The notes under the pieces are model-generated. The model searched no databases and was not told the origin of the DNA. It saw only the letters and a list, made by a program, of their open reading frames with translations. The position numbers and the translations under genes are program-made. Shown piece after piece: positions 27,653 through 34,929 of a stretch of DNA of 49,393 nucleotides. Source of the stretch: Gemmatimonadota bacterium (GTDB taxonomy: Bacteria > Gemmatimonadota > Gemmatimonadetes > Longimicrobiales > Gaopeijiaceae). The stretch lies in assembly GCA_030827315.1 (NCBI GenBank), contig JAURER010000021.1:1-49393 (forward strand), given 5' to 3'. The stretch's first letter is position 1. Every line of letters begins with the position of its first letter.

Positions 27653-28029
27653 TCCCACTGGTCGTCGGCGTCGGCGGCGCGCTCGGCGCCGTGGCGCGCT
27701 GGTACGTGACCGACTGGATCCGTCACCTCGCGGGTGCGCAGATCCCCTGGGGCACCATGGCGGTGAATGTGCTCGGCTCGCTGGCGCTCGGCTTCCTGAT
27801 GGTGTGGCTGCAGGCGCGCGCGCCCTCCGCCCAGATCCGCGAGCTGATCGGTGTCGGCTTCCTGGGCTCCTTCACGACCTTCAGCACCTACAGCTACGAG
27901 ACCGTGGCCCTGGTGCGCGCGGGAGAAGTCTGGCGAGCCGGCGGGTACGCGCTGGGCTCGCTGGCACTCGGAATCGTCGCGGTGCTCGCTGGCGCCCTCC
28001 TGGCAACGGCGTTGTTCGCCCGTAGCTGA
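27649..28029 (+). CDS. crcB: Fluoride channel CrcB/Fluc
   Basis: A 126-residue membrane protein of four helices that works as an antiparallel dimer and lets fluoride leave the cell. The family marks are GGALGAVARWYV at the start, AVNVLGSLALGF with the conserved Asn in helix 2, and GFLGSFTTFSTYSYE, the broken helix 3 with the sodium site and the Phe residues lining the fluoride path. The GTG overlaps the dehalogenase stop by four bases (GTGA), which implies coupled translation. I saw no fluoride riboswitch upstream of the pair. A frame open to 27397 is out-of-frame sequence within the hydrolase and is not part of the gene. Confidence 0.93.
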   Translation: MIPLVVGVGGALGAVARWYVTDWIRHLAGAQIPWGTMAVNVLGSLALGFLMVWLQARAPSAQIRELIGVGFLGSFTTFSTYSYETVALVRAGEVWRAGGYALGSLALGIVAVLAGALLATALFARS

Positions 28030-28072
28030 CGACGTGCACAAGCGACGCTCCACGGTTTCGAACGCCCTCACC

Positions 28073-30259
28073 ATGAACGCCGCCGTCCCGGCCTGCCCCG
28101 TGAACCGTCGCGGACGCCGCTTCGCCTCCCCGGTCTTCGTCACCGCAGCGCTCGTCCTCCTCGCGCCGGCCAGCGGAGCTGCACAGTCCGTGTGGGTGCG
28201 GACGCTCGGCCCGGCAGGTCCGCTGGAGGGGACCCGGGTCGAGGCGTCCGGACAGAGAGTGCTGACGGACAGCGCCGGCATGGCCCGCCTCCGCCTTCCG
28301 CTCGGGACCCATACCGTCACGGCCACGCGCATTGGCTTCGCCACCGAGTCGATGGAGGTGGTCCTGTCCCAGACCGGAGACACGACCCTGGTGATCCGGA
28401 TGCGGGAAGAAGCCATCGAAGGCGAGGAGATCGTGGTGACCTCGACGAGAAGTGAGCGGCGCATCGAGGAGGAGCCGATTCGCATCGAAGTGGTGTCCCG
28501 CGAGGAAGTGGAGGAGAAGGTCCTCATGACGCCGGGCGACATCTCCATGCTCCTGAACGAAACCTCGGGGCTCCGGGTGCAGCCGACGGCGCCTTCCCTC
28601 GGAGGCGCGAGCGTACGGATCCAGGGCCTGCGGGGCCGTTACACGCAGATCCTGTCCGACGGCCTGCCGCTCTACGGGGGCCAGGCCGGTGCCCTGGGTC
28701 CACTGCAGGTGCCCCCCATGGACCTCGCGCAGGTGGAAGTCATCAAGGGTGCCGCGTCGGCTCTGTACGGCCCAACGGCGCTGGGCGGAGTGGTGAACCT
28801 GATCTCGCGGCGGCCCGAGCCGGCGCGCGAGCTGTTGCTCAATCAGAGCACGCTCGATGGCACGGACCTGGTGGGATGGCTGGCCGATGAAGTGGGGGAA
28901 CGCTGGGGTTACACATTGCTGGCCAGCGCCCATCGGCAGGACTTTGCCGACGTGGACGCCGACGGCTGGGCCGACGTTCCCCGGTTCCAGCGCCTGTCGG
29001 TCCGCCCCAGGCTCTTCTGGAACGATGACCGTGGCACCTCCGTGATGGCCACGGTCGGCGGGATGACGGAGGACCGCACCGGGGGTACCCTGCCCGAGCG
29101 CGTGACCCCGGAAGGCCTGCCTTTCACCGAGTCTCTGGACACCCGTCGCTTCGACGGAGGATTACGGGTCCGCCGGTTGCTCGGAAGCAGCCGCGTCCTC
29201 ACCGCGCGCGCCTCGGGTTTCGTCCAGGGCCACGAGCATCGCTACGGATCCACGGTGGAGGACGACGAGCACCGGACGGGCTTCGCCGAGCTCGCTCTGT
29301 CCGGTCACGACGGCCGCCACCTCTGGGTGCTCGGGCTGGCATTTCAGCACGACGCCTACGAGAACGCCGGCCTCCCGGCTTTCGACTTCGCCTACAGGGT
29401 CCCGTCCGTATTCGCCCAGGACGAACTCGCCCTGTCCGGATGGCTCACGGTCGCGGGCAGCGTCCGATGGGATCAGCACAACCGGTTCGGCGGTGCTCTC
29501 AGTCCACGCCTCTCCTTCCTGGCCCGCACCGGAGAGTGGACCACCCGCCTCTCGGGTGGCACGGGCTTCTTCGCCCCGACCCCCTTCACCGAGGAGACCG
29601 AGGCGGTGGGGTTGAGCCGGGTGACCGCCCCCGCGGGGTGGACTCGCGAGGAGGCCCGGAGCGGTATGATCGACGTGGGCCGGCAGATCGGTCCCGTCGA
29701 GTTCAACGTGAGCGCCTTCACATCTCTCATCGACGCCCCCCTTCAGACGGTCCGGAGCGACAGCGGGCTCCTCACCGTCCGAAACGGCGACGATCGCGTC
29801 CACACGTGGGGGACGGAGGTCTTCGCGGCGCTTCGCACCGGACCATGGCGACTCGTCGGCTCGCACAGCTATCTGCGGTCCACCGAGCCGGACCCGGGCG
29901 ACACGGCACGCCGCGAGGTCCCCCTCACGCCCCGCCACTCGGCTGGCCTCATCGGCGCCTACGAGCAGGAGGGCCGGGGCCGAGTCGGGATCGAGGCATA
30001 CTACACCGGGCGGCAGGAGCTCGACGACGACCCGTACCGGGACGCGTCGCGGCGTCACTTCATCCTCGGCTTCCTCGTGGACCGCAGGCTGGGCCGCTTC
30101 CGGGTCTTCCTGAACGCCGAAAACGTCCTGGATACCCGCCAGACGCGCTGGGCGCCGCTCGTCCGTCCGGGTCGCACACCGGACGGCCGCTGGCTGACCG
30201 ACGTGTGGGCTCCGCTGGAAGGGCGGGCCTTCAACGCCGGGATCTGGCTCAGCCTCTGA
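28073..30259 (+). CDS. TonB-dependent outer-membrane receptor
   Basis: A 728-residue receptor. After a signal peptide ending APASGAAQS comes a carboxypeptidase-regulatory-like domain (LPLGTHTVTATRIGFATES), then a TonB-box-like EEIVVTSTRSERR and the plug (RIQGLRGRYTQILSDGLPLYGG, QVEVIKGAASALYGPTALGGVVNLISRRP). The barrel runs to AFNAGIWLSL with a terminal Leu. The plug motifs are closest to BtuB/FepA-like or metal/siderophore receptors, but the ligand cannot be named. The ATG at 28073 lies 43 bases after crcB on the same strand, so it may be the third gene of that transcript; an in-frame GTG at 28034 is an alternative. Neither has a clear ribosome-binding site. Confidence 0.88.
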   Translation: MNAAVPACPVNRRGRRFASPVFVTAALVLLAPASGAAQSVWVRTLGPAGPLEGTRVEASGQRVLTDSAGMARLRLPLGTHTVTATRIGFATESMEVVLSQTGDTTLVIRMREEAIEGEEIVVTSTRSERRIEEEPIRIEVVSREEVEEKVLMTPGDISMLLNETSGLRVQPTAPSLGGASVRIQGLRGRYTQILSDGLPLYGGQAGALGPLQVPPMDLAQVEVIKGAASALYGPTALGGVVNLISRRPEPARELLLNQSTLDGTDLVGWLADEVGERWGYTLLASAHRQDFADVDADGWADVPRFQRLSVRPRLFWNDDRGTSVMATVGGMTEDRTGGTLPERVTPEGLPFTESLDTRRFDGGLRVRRLLGSSRVLTARASGFVQGHEHRYGSTVEDDEHRTGFAELALSGHDGRHLWVLGLAFQHDAYENAGLPAFDFAYRVPSVFAQDELALSGWLTVAGSVRWDQHNRFGGALSPRLSFLARTGEWTTRLSGGTGFFAPTPFTEETEAVGLSRVTAPAGWTREEARSGMIDVGRQIGPVEFNVSAFTSLIDAPLQTVRSDSGLLTVRNGDDRVHTWGTEVFAALRTGPWRLVGSHSYLRSTEPDPGDTARREVPLTPRHSAGLIGAYEQEGRGRVGIEAYYTGRQELDDDPYRDASRRHFILGFLVDRRLGRFRVFLNAENVLDTRQTRWAPLVRPGRTPDGRWLTDVWAPLEGRAFNAGIWLSL

Positions 30260-30338
30260 GCCGCGTGCGGGCCTCGCGGTGCGCCCCCCGCAGGGAGGGC
30301 TCCGTGGGCCGCATCCGGGCCGGAAGGCGGAACGCAGA

Positions 30339-30366
30339 CGCCCCGCTCGCGTCGGCGATCGGGGCG
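30339..30366. terminator. Possible terminator between TonB receptor gene and tRNA-Val
   Basis: CGCCCCG at 30339-30345 pairs with CGGGGCG at 30360-30366 around a 14-base loop. It lies past the receptor stop and past the 3' end of the minus-strand tRNA pair. The stem is only seven pairs, so it is a weak call. Confidence 0.35.
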
Positions 30367-30387
30367 CAGGACACCTTGAGGATGCAA

Positions 30388-30460
30388 TGGTCGCTGCAGG
30401 ACTCGAACCTGCGACATCTACGATGTGAACGTAGCGCTCTACCAGCTGAGCTAAGCGACC
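30388..30460 (-). tRNA. tRNA-Val (anticodon CAC)
   Basis: Reading the minus strand, the acceptor GGTCGCT pairs with AGCGACC. The D arm is GCTC..GAGC, the anticodon stem is CTACG/CGTAG around the loop TTCACAT, giving CAC, and the T arm is GCAGG/CCTGC around TTCGAGT. The discriminator is A. The CCA end is not encoded (TTG follows). It reads GUG, a common valine codon in this GC-rich DNA. It lies 49 bases downstream of tRNA-Glu on the same strand. Confidence 0.95.
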
Positions 30461-30509
30461 GTTCCAGACGTTCGAGGTCCGGGCTTTCGCCCGGACCCCT
30501 TCGCGTCCA

Positions 30510-30582
30510 TACCCCCACGGGGACTCGAACCCCGGTCTACGCCGTGAGAGGGCGTTATCCTAGGCCACTAGACGATGGGGGC
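30510..30582 (-). tRNA. tRNA-Glu (anticodon CTC)
   Basis: On the minus strand the acceptor GCCCCCA pairs with TGGGGGT, with a G-U at the first pair. The anticodon stem ACGCC/GGCGT encloses CTCTCAC, giving CTC, and the T stem is CGGGG/CCCCG around TTCGAGT. The discriminator is A, and CCA is not encoded. The isoacceptor reads GAG only; a UUC-type tRNA-Glu must lie elsewhere. It is the first of a two-tRNA unit behind a promoter at 30614-30642. Confidence 0.93.
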
Positions 30583-30613
30583 GTCGTGGATCTTCGATTT
30601 TCGAAGGGCCACA

Positions 30614-30642
30614 ATTGTACCCAAGCCCTCCGGGAAGCTCAA
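30614..30642 (-). promoter_or_regulatory. Sigma-70-like promoter for the tRNA-Glu/tRNA-Val unit
   Basis: On the minus strand TTGAGC (30637-30642) and TACAAT (30614-30619) are separated by exactly 17 bases. Transcription should start near 30607, about 25 bases before tRNA-Glu. A six-pair hairpin with a TTT loop (30592-30606) lies in this leader. It is the best-formed promoter in the window. Confidence 0.7.
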
Positions 30643-30757
30643 CCCCTCAACGATTTCGCCCGGCCGTGGGTCTTACTACGTGCATGCGTGGATGTCGACG
30701 CCGGTCGGGGACCCGATCCGGAAGTCGCTAAATGGTTTCCGAGGAGGGGGTTGCAGG

Positions 30758-31069
30758 ATGCGGGCGGGCGACTCTACAACGAAGCTCACGGCCGACTCGG
30801 TGCGAGGCTGGCTGAGTGATCGCAGCGGCTGGAAGCGTCAGTCCAACAAGCTCACCAAGGAGTTCCGCTTCTCGCACTTTCGTGACTCGATCGTCTTCGT
30901 GAACCGGGTCGCGACGCTGGCCGACACATACAAGCATCATCCCGATATCGACGTGCGGAACGGCCGGGTGACCCTTGCCCTGTCGACGAGCGTGGCCGGG
31001 GGGATCACCACGAGAGATCTGAATCTCGCGGAGCAGATCGACTTCGCGACGTCGCTCGGGCGCGACTGA
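30758..31069 (+). CDS. Pterin-4a-carbinolamine dehydratase-like protein with degraded active site
   Basis: A 103-residue protein of the COG2154/PhhB family, which recycles 4a-hydroxytetrahydropterin. The fold is clear: KEFRFSHFRDSIVFVNRVATLAD, then HHPDI with His60 and His61, and GGITTRDLNLAEQIDFA. The third catalytic His of the family (in the string STH) is Ser78 here (STS), and the aromatic residue usually seen between HHP and that His is replaced. Activity is therefore doubtful. Related proteins in bacteria act as transcription cofactors, moonlight, or work in molybdopterin or folate pathways. The ATG at 30758 is chosen for family length; a purine-rich GAGGAGGGGG stands about eight bases upstream. 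No phenylalanine hydroxylase gene is in the window. It converges on the HAD gene with 16 bases between stops. Confidence 0.85.
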   Translation: MRAGDSTTKLTADSVRGWLSDRSGWKRQSNKLTKEFRFSHFRDSIVFVNRVATLADTYKHHPDIDVRNGRVTLALSTSVAGGITTRDLNLAEQIDFATSLGRD

Positions 31070-31085
31070 GCCTTTCGACGGCCGG

Positions 31086-31733
31086 CTACGGGGTGACCCG
31101 GAGCAGATCCTCCATCCGGTCCAGAAAGAAGTCGGGCGATTCTGCGTGAAGCACACGGCGGTCGAGGGGTCCCCACCCCACGGCCGCCGTTCTCGTTCCG
31201 GCGTCCCGTCCGGCACGCAGATCGTGGGGAGAGTCGCCGACGAAGAGGACCCGATGGCGCATGTCGGAGATCCCGAGCGCGGCAAGGGCCTTCAGGACCG
31301 GCTCCGGGTGGGGCTTTCCGTTCTCCACCTGGTCGCCGCACACCACGAACTCGACACGCTCGTGCAGACCACAGACCTCCAGGGTGCGCCGAGCGATGCG
31401 GTGCCCCTTGCTGGTGACGATGCCCACGCGCACCTCACGGGCACGGAGTTCGTCGACGACCTCGAGCGCGCCGGGAAACGGCTTCACCATGTCGTCGTGA
31501 TGGCTGCGCTGAAACGCCACGTACGTCTCGAGCATGGCCATGCGCTCTTCTTCGCTGCGGGCGAAGTCCCGCAGCTGAACGGGCAGCGGCTTGCCGATGC
31601 TCTCGAGGAACCTCGACTCCTCGGGCACCGCGCCGAGATGTCGCTCCATGGTGTGCCGGAAGCTCTTCAGGATCAACTCGACGGTGTCGGCGAGTGTCCC
31701 GTCGAGGTCGAAGAGCACGCCGCGCCAGGTCAC
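31086..31733 (-). CDS. HAD-superfamily phosphatase, phosphoglycolate phosphatase-like
   Basis: A 215-residue hydrolase of the haloacid dehalogenase superfamily. Motif I is FDLDGTLADT, with nucleophile Asp9 and acid/base Asp11. Motif II is VGIVTSKG, motif III is the Lys in NGKPHPEP, and motif IV is VLFVGDSPHD. The helical cap between motifs I and II is of the C1 type found in Gph and PpaX, so the substrate is likely a small phosphate monoester such as phosphoglycolate or pyrophosphate. The start is GTG at 31733, in a GTGA overlap with the stop of the lipase gene. It is the last gene of the minus-strand fabI unit. Substrate not determined. Confidence 0.9.
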   Translation of the reverse strand: MTWRGVLFDLDGTLADTVELILKSFRHTMERHLGAVPEESRFLESIGKPLPVQLRDFARSEEERMAMLETYVAFQRSHHDDMVKPFPGALEVVDELRAREVRVGIVTSKGHRIARRTLEVCGLHERVEFVVCGDQVENGKPHPEPVLKALAALGISDMRHRVLFVGDSPHDLRAGRDAGTRTAAVGWGPLDRRVLHAESPDFFLDRMEDLLRVTP

Positions 31734-32494
31734 CGGGTCGGCTCCCGGGCCACGACGCCGAGTTCGAGAAACGAGCGGACGATCTCGAGCACGTCCCGAT
31801 CCTGGAGCAGACCCGGGTGCGTCGGGCAGCAGAGCGTGTAGTCCGGAACGCCCGGCAGCGTCGCGCTCTCACCCGGCACGACGTGGGTGTCGATCACCGT
31901 GCGTACGGTGATCGCGTCGACACCCGACGGAACGGGTGCACGCGCGTTGAGCGTGTCGAGAAACGGGCTGTCGGGCATCATCTCGTCCCGGCCTCCGCCC
32001 CATGCCAGGTGCGCGGACAGGGTGCCGCGATGTGGCGAGGCGATGAAGACCGCGCGCCGCACCGGCGCGGCGCGGCGCGTGAGCAGATACCAGCGTACGG
32101 CGAGACCACCCATGGAGTGGGCGACGATGTCCACCGAGTCCGCGCCGGACGCCGCGCGCAATCGGGCCACGGCCCCTTCCAGCTCCGCGGCGTGGTCGCG
32201 ATTGCTGCCGGTCGGCTCTTCGAAGGTGAGCGTTCCCACGTGCGCGTCCGGCCATCCCGCGCCGATAAGGTGGATCCGCAGTGCCGCGAGGTCGCGTGCG
32301 CTGTCGAACCAGCCGGGGACGAGCAGGACCGGGACCGCCACCCGTGCAGAGAATGCGTCCCCCGTGCTCGGTCCGGAGATCCGACCGGGGTCGTGTCCCA
32401 CTCCTCCCGAAGCCGTCATACCCACCGTGACGACCCAGGCAACGGAGGCGACCCAGGGCGCCGGCGTGACTCGACGTCGAGGGGTGGTCGTCAC
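31730..32494 (-). CDS. Exported lipase/esterase, alpha/beta hydrolase
   Basis: A 254-residue hydrolase with a signal-like N terminus (WVASVAWVVTVGMTASG). VAVPVLLVPGWFDSARDL gives the strand and oxyanion loop, and VDIVAHSMGGLAVRWYLL is the nucleophile elbow with Ser in AHSMGG, as in PGAP1-like and class I triacylglycerol lipases. SPHRGT follows, and the His of THPGLLQD is the probable base. The family cleaves carboxylic esters of lipids or GPI-like substrates. The GTG start at 32494 overlaps the aminotransferase stop by four bases (GTGA), and its own TGA overlaps the HAD start in the same way. A longer frame reaching 32743 is antisense to the aminotransferase and not used. Confidence 0.82.
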   Translation of the reverse strand: MTTTPRRRVTPAPWVASVAWVVTVGMTASGGVGHDPGRISGPSTGDAFSARVAVPVLLVPGWFDSARDLAALRIHLIGAGWPDAHVGTLTFEEPTGSNRDHAAELEGAVARLRAASGADSVDIVAHSMGGLAVRWYLLTRRAAPVRRAVFIASPHRGTLSAHLAWGGGRDEMMPDSPFLDTLNARAPVPSGVDAITVRTVIDTHVVPGESATLPGVPDYTLCCPTHPGLLQDRDVLEIVRSFLELGVVAREPTR

Positions 32495-33846
32495 GTGCCC
32501 TCGACGATGAGCGAGGCGAGCACGTCGAGCGCATGATCGATCTGCTCGGTGGTGAGCACGATGGGGGGAGACAGCTCGAGCACCTCGCCGTGGTCGCCCG
32601 CGGGGAGCACGAGGATCCCCTCGGCTAGTGCCCGCTCCGCGATCCGCGACCCGGCGCCCGCCGCCGGCGTCCGGCCGTCGGACTCGACGAGCTCCACGCC
32701 CAGCAGCAGGCCGATCCCGCGCACGTCGGCGACGCGACGGCATTCCCCGAGCCGGCTACTCAGACCCGCGACGAGTTCCCCGCCCACCCGCTCCGCCCGG
32801 GCGGGCACGGCGTCGATGTCGAACGAGTCGAGCACGGCGACTCCCGCGGCACAGGCCAGCGGGTGGCCGAGGAAGGTGCTGGTATGGATCGCTTCGCCAG
32901 TGCTGCGCGGCCAGGCGTCCATGACTCGGGCCGGCGCCATGCATGCGGAGAGCGGGAGCCCCGCTCCCAGCGCCTTGCCGGCGCAGATCACGTCGGGGCG
33001 CAACCCCACGCGGTCCGAGGCGAACATGGCCCCGCAACGCCCCAGGCCCGTGAAGATCTCGTCGGCGATGACGAGCACCCCGCGCTCCGATGCCAGGTCG
33101 GACAGCGAAGCCATGAACCCGTCGGGCGGAACGCGCGCACCACCTCTCGCCTGAACCGGTTCGACGATGATCGTGCCGATGGCGTCGCCGTTGGGAGCGC
33201 CCGAGTCCAGCAATTCCGCAACCCGACGAAGCGAGGCCGCGCCACCGGGTTCCTCGTCGCGGATCACGTCGGGAAACGGCGCGAACGCGACGCCTCCGTA
33301 CACCCGACTGGCGAACGGCGCGCGGAAGTGATCGCGGCGCGTGACCGAGAGCGCCCCGAGGGTGAGGCCGTGGTACCCACCCTCGAACGCCAGCACCCCC
33401 GGCCTGCCACTCGCGAGCGCCGTGGTCTTGAGCGCGGCCTCCACGGCTTCCGAGCCCGTATTCGCGAGCAGGATGCGGGCGTCGTCCCAAGGGGCCACCC
33501 TCGCGAGCCGCTCGAGCAGCTCCAGCTTCGTTACCGGCGGATGGATGTCTCCCATCCCGTGGACCAGCGTGTGGTGGCGCAGGACGAACTCGAGCGTCGG
33601 ACTCCGGTGGCCGAGCAGCGCCACACCGAACGCCGAGGTCATGTCGATGTAGACGTTGCCGTCGGCATCGAGAACGTTGGCCCCACGGGCGTCCTGCCAG
33701 AAGACCGGCCAGCCGTGATCGACGAAGGTGACGTTCCGAGACTCGACGCGGGCGAGCCGTTCTGCCATGGCGCGCGAAGACGGCCCCGGCGGGGGGACGC
33801 GGATCTCGGGCAGAAGCGCACCGAGCGCCGGAGCTTGTCGGCTCAC
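32491..33846 (-). CDS. Class III PLP-dependent aminotransferase
   Basis: A 451-residue enzyme of the omega-aminotransferase/acetylornithine type. LDADGNVYIDMTSAFGVALLGH opens the fold, LLANTGSEAVEAALK is the cofactor loop, and FEGGYHGLTLGALSVT follows. VIADEIFTGLGRCG holds the Asp for the pyridine nitrogen. CAGKALGAG supplies the Schiff-base Lys, and TSTFLGHPLACAAG the phosphate-binding Thr. Family members transfer amino groups from omega-amino or beta-amino compounds, ornithine or 4-aminobutyrate to a keto acid. The start is GTG at 33846, 11 bases after the FabI stop. The neighbours FabI, lipase and HAD suggest a lipid-linked or coenzyme pathway, but the substrate is unknown. Confidence 0.9.
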   Translation of the reverse strand: MSRQAPALGALLPEIRVPPPGPSSRAMAERLARVESRNVTFVDHGWPVFWQDARGANVLDADGNVYIDMTSAFGVALLGHRSPTLEFVLRHHTLVHGMGDIHPPVTKLELLERLARVAPWDDARILLANTGSEAVEAALKTTALASGRPGVLAFEGGYHGLTLGALSVTRRDHFRAPFASRVYGGVAFAPFPDVIRDEEPGGAASLRRVAELLDSGAPNGDAIGTIIVEPVQARGGARVPPDGFMASLSDLASERGVLVIADEIFTGLGRCGAMFASDRVGLRPDVICAGKALGAGLPLSACMAPARVMDAWPRSTGEAIHTSTFLGHPLACAAGVAVLDSFDIDAVPARAERVGGELVAGLSSRLGECRRVADVRGIGLLLGVELVESDGRTPAAGAGSRIAERALAEGILVLPAGDHGEVLELSPPIVLTTEQIDHALDVLASLIVEGT

Positions 33847-33856
33847 ACGCGCGTAC

Positions 33857-34756
33857 TCACTCTGCGGTGAGGTGCGAGTCGGCCTGCATGCCCATCGCGT
33901 GATAGCCCTTGTCGACGTGCAGCGTTTCGCCGCTGATGCCGGCTCCGAGCGGCGAACACAGAAAGGCCGCGGCCCACCCCACCTCGTCGGCGGTGTTGGC
34001 TTCCGGAAGCGCCGCGTTCCGCGCGTAGTACTCGACCATCCTGTCGATTGTCCCGATCGCCTTGGCGGCGCGGCTCGCGAGCGGGCCTGCGCTGATGGTG
34101 TTCACCCGGATCCCCCACCGCCGTCCTGCCTCGTACGCGAGCGTGCGCGTGTCACCCTCGAGCGCGGACTTGGCCGAACTCATGCCGCCACCGTATCCGG
34201 GAATCGCGCGCTCCGCGGCGAGATACGAGAGCGACACGACCGCGCCGCCGGGGCGCATGAGCGGGCCGAAGCGCTGAACCATGCTCACCATCGAGTAGGC
34301 GCTCGCCGAGACCGCGGCCAGGTAGCCGGCGCGGCTCGTGTCGAGGAGCGCGTTCTGAACCTCCGGACCGTTCGCGAGCGAGTGCACCACGATGTCGAGG
34401 CAACCGTCGCCGAAGTCCTCTCGAAGGCGGTCGGCCACGCCCTGGATCGAATAGCGCTCGAGCTCCACGTACCGCTTCTCCGCCGAGACATCCGCCGGCA
34501 CGTCCTCGTCGCGGTCGTAGACGGCGTCCATCGGGTAGATCCGCTCGATCTCGATCTGGCCGCCGTCCGGCCTCGAGCGATCGAGCTTTCCGCGCTCGAG
34601 GCTCTTCGTGAAGATCCGGAGCGCGGGCGGCCAGGTACCCACGCAGACGGATGCTCCGGCGGTCGAGAGTGCCCGTACGATGGCCCAGCCATAGCCATTG
34701 TCGTCGGCGACGCCCGCCACCAGGGCGCGCTTTCCGGTCAGATCGATCGAGAGCAT
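33857..34756 (-). CDS. fabI: Enoyl-ACP reductase, plant-type FabI
   Basis: A 299-residue short-chain reductase for the last step of each fatty-acid elongation cycle. It opens with [22 protein letters not shown] (NADH-binding site) and contains [11 protein letters not shown]. The active site is Tyr178, Tyr188 and Lys196 in the run [19 protein letters not shown]. The loop at about residues 53-96, with [17 protein letters not shown], is the extra segment seen in plant and apicomplexan enzymes (plants: VYPLDAVFD, PEDVPEDV) and absent from E. coli FabI. Tyr188 and Lys196 are eight apart, as in plants, rather than seven. The ATG at 34756 has GAGGAG upstream. It heads the minus-strand unit of four genes. 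Triclosan or diazaborine sensitivity is possible but not tested. Confidence 0.93.
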   Translation of the reverse strand: MLSIDLTGKRALVAGVADDNGYGWAIVRALSTAGASVCVGTWPPALRIFTKSLERGKLDRSRPDGGQIEIERIYPMDAVYDRDEDVPADVSAEKRYVELERYSIQGVADRLREDFGDGCLDIVVHSLANGPEVQNALLDTSRAGYLAAVSASAYSMVSMVQRFGPLMRPGGAVVSLSYLAAERAIPGYGGGMSSAKSALEGDTRTLAYEAGRRWGIRVNTISAGPLASRAAKAIGTIDRMVEYYARNAALPEANTADEVGWAAAFLCSPLGAGISGETLHVDKGYHAMGMQADSHLTAE

Positions 34757-34781
34757 GCGAAGAATCTCCTCACGGTTTCAG

Positions 34782-34804
34782 CGCGACGGCTTCCGCCCGT
34801 CGCG
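34782..34804. repeat. Inverted repeat in the fabI leader
   Basis: CGCGACGG at 34782-34789 pairs with CCGTCGCG at 34797-34804 around a seven-base loop. It lies between the fabI ATG (34756) and the polX stop (34930). It could be a terminator for polX, a leader structure or an operator for fabI; the sequence does not decide. Confidence 0.35.
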
Positions 34805-34929
34805 GCGCGATTCGTAAGCTACGGGCGCCTCACCCGAGCTTGAAGTGCCCGACGAAGCGACTGGCAGCACTCGCGCCAGCGCGCCCGTCGCGCTTCCACT
34901 GGTCGCTCCCGTCCCCGAGACGGCCACGG

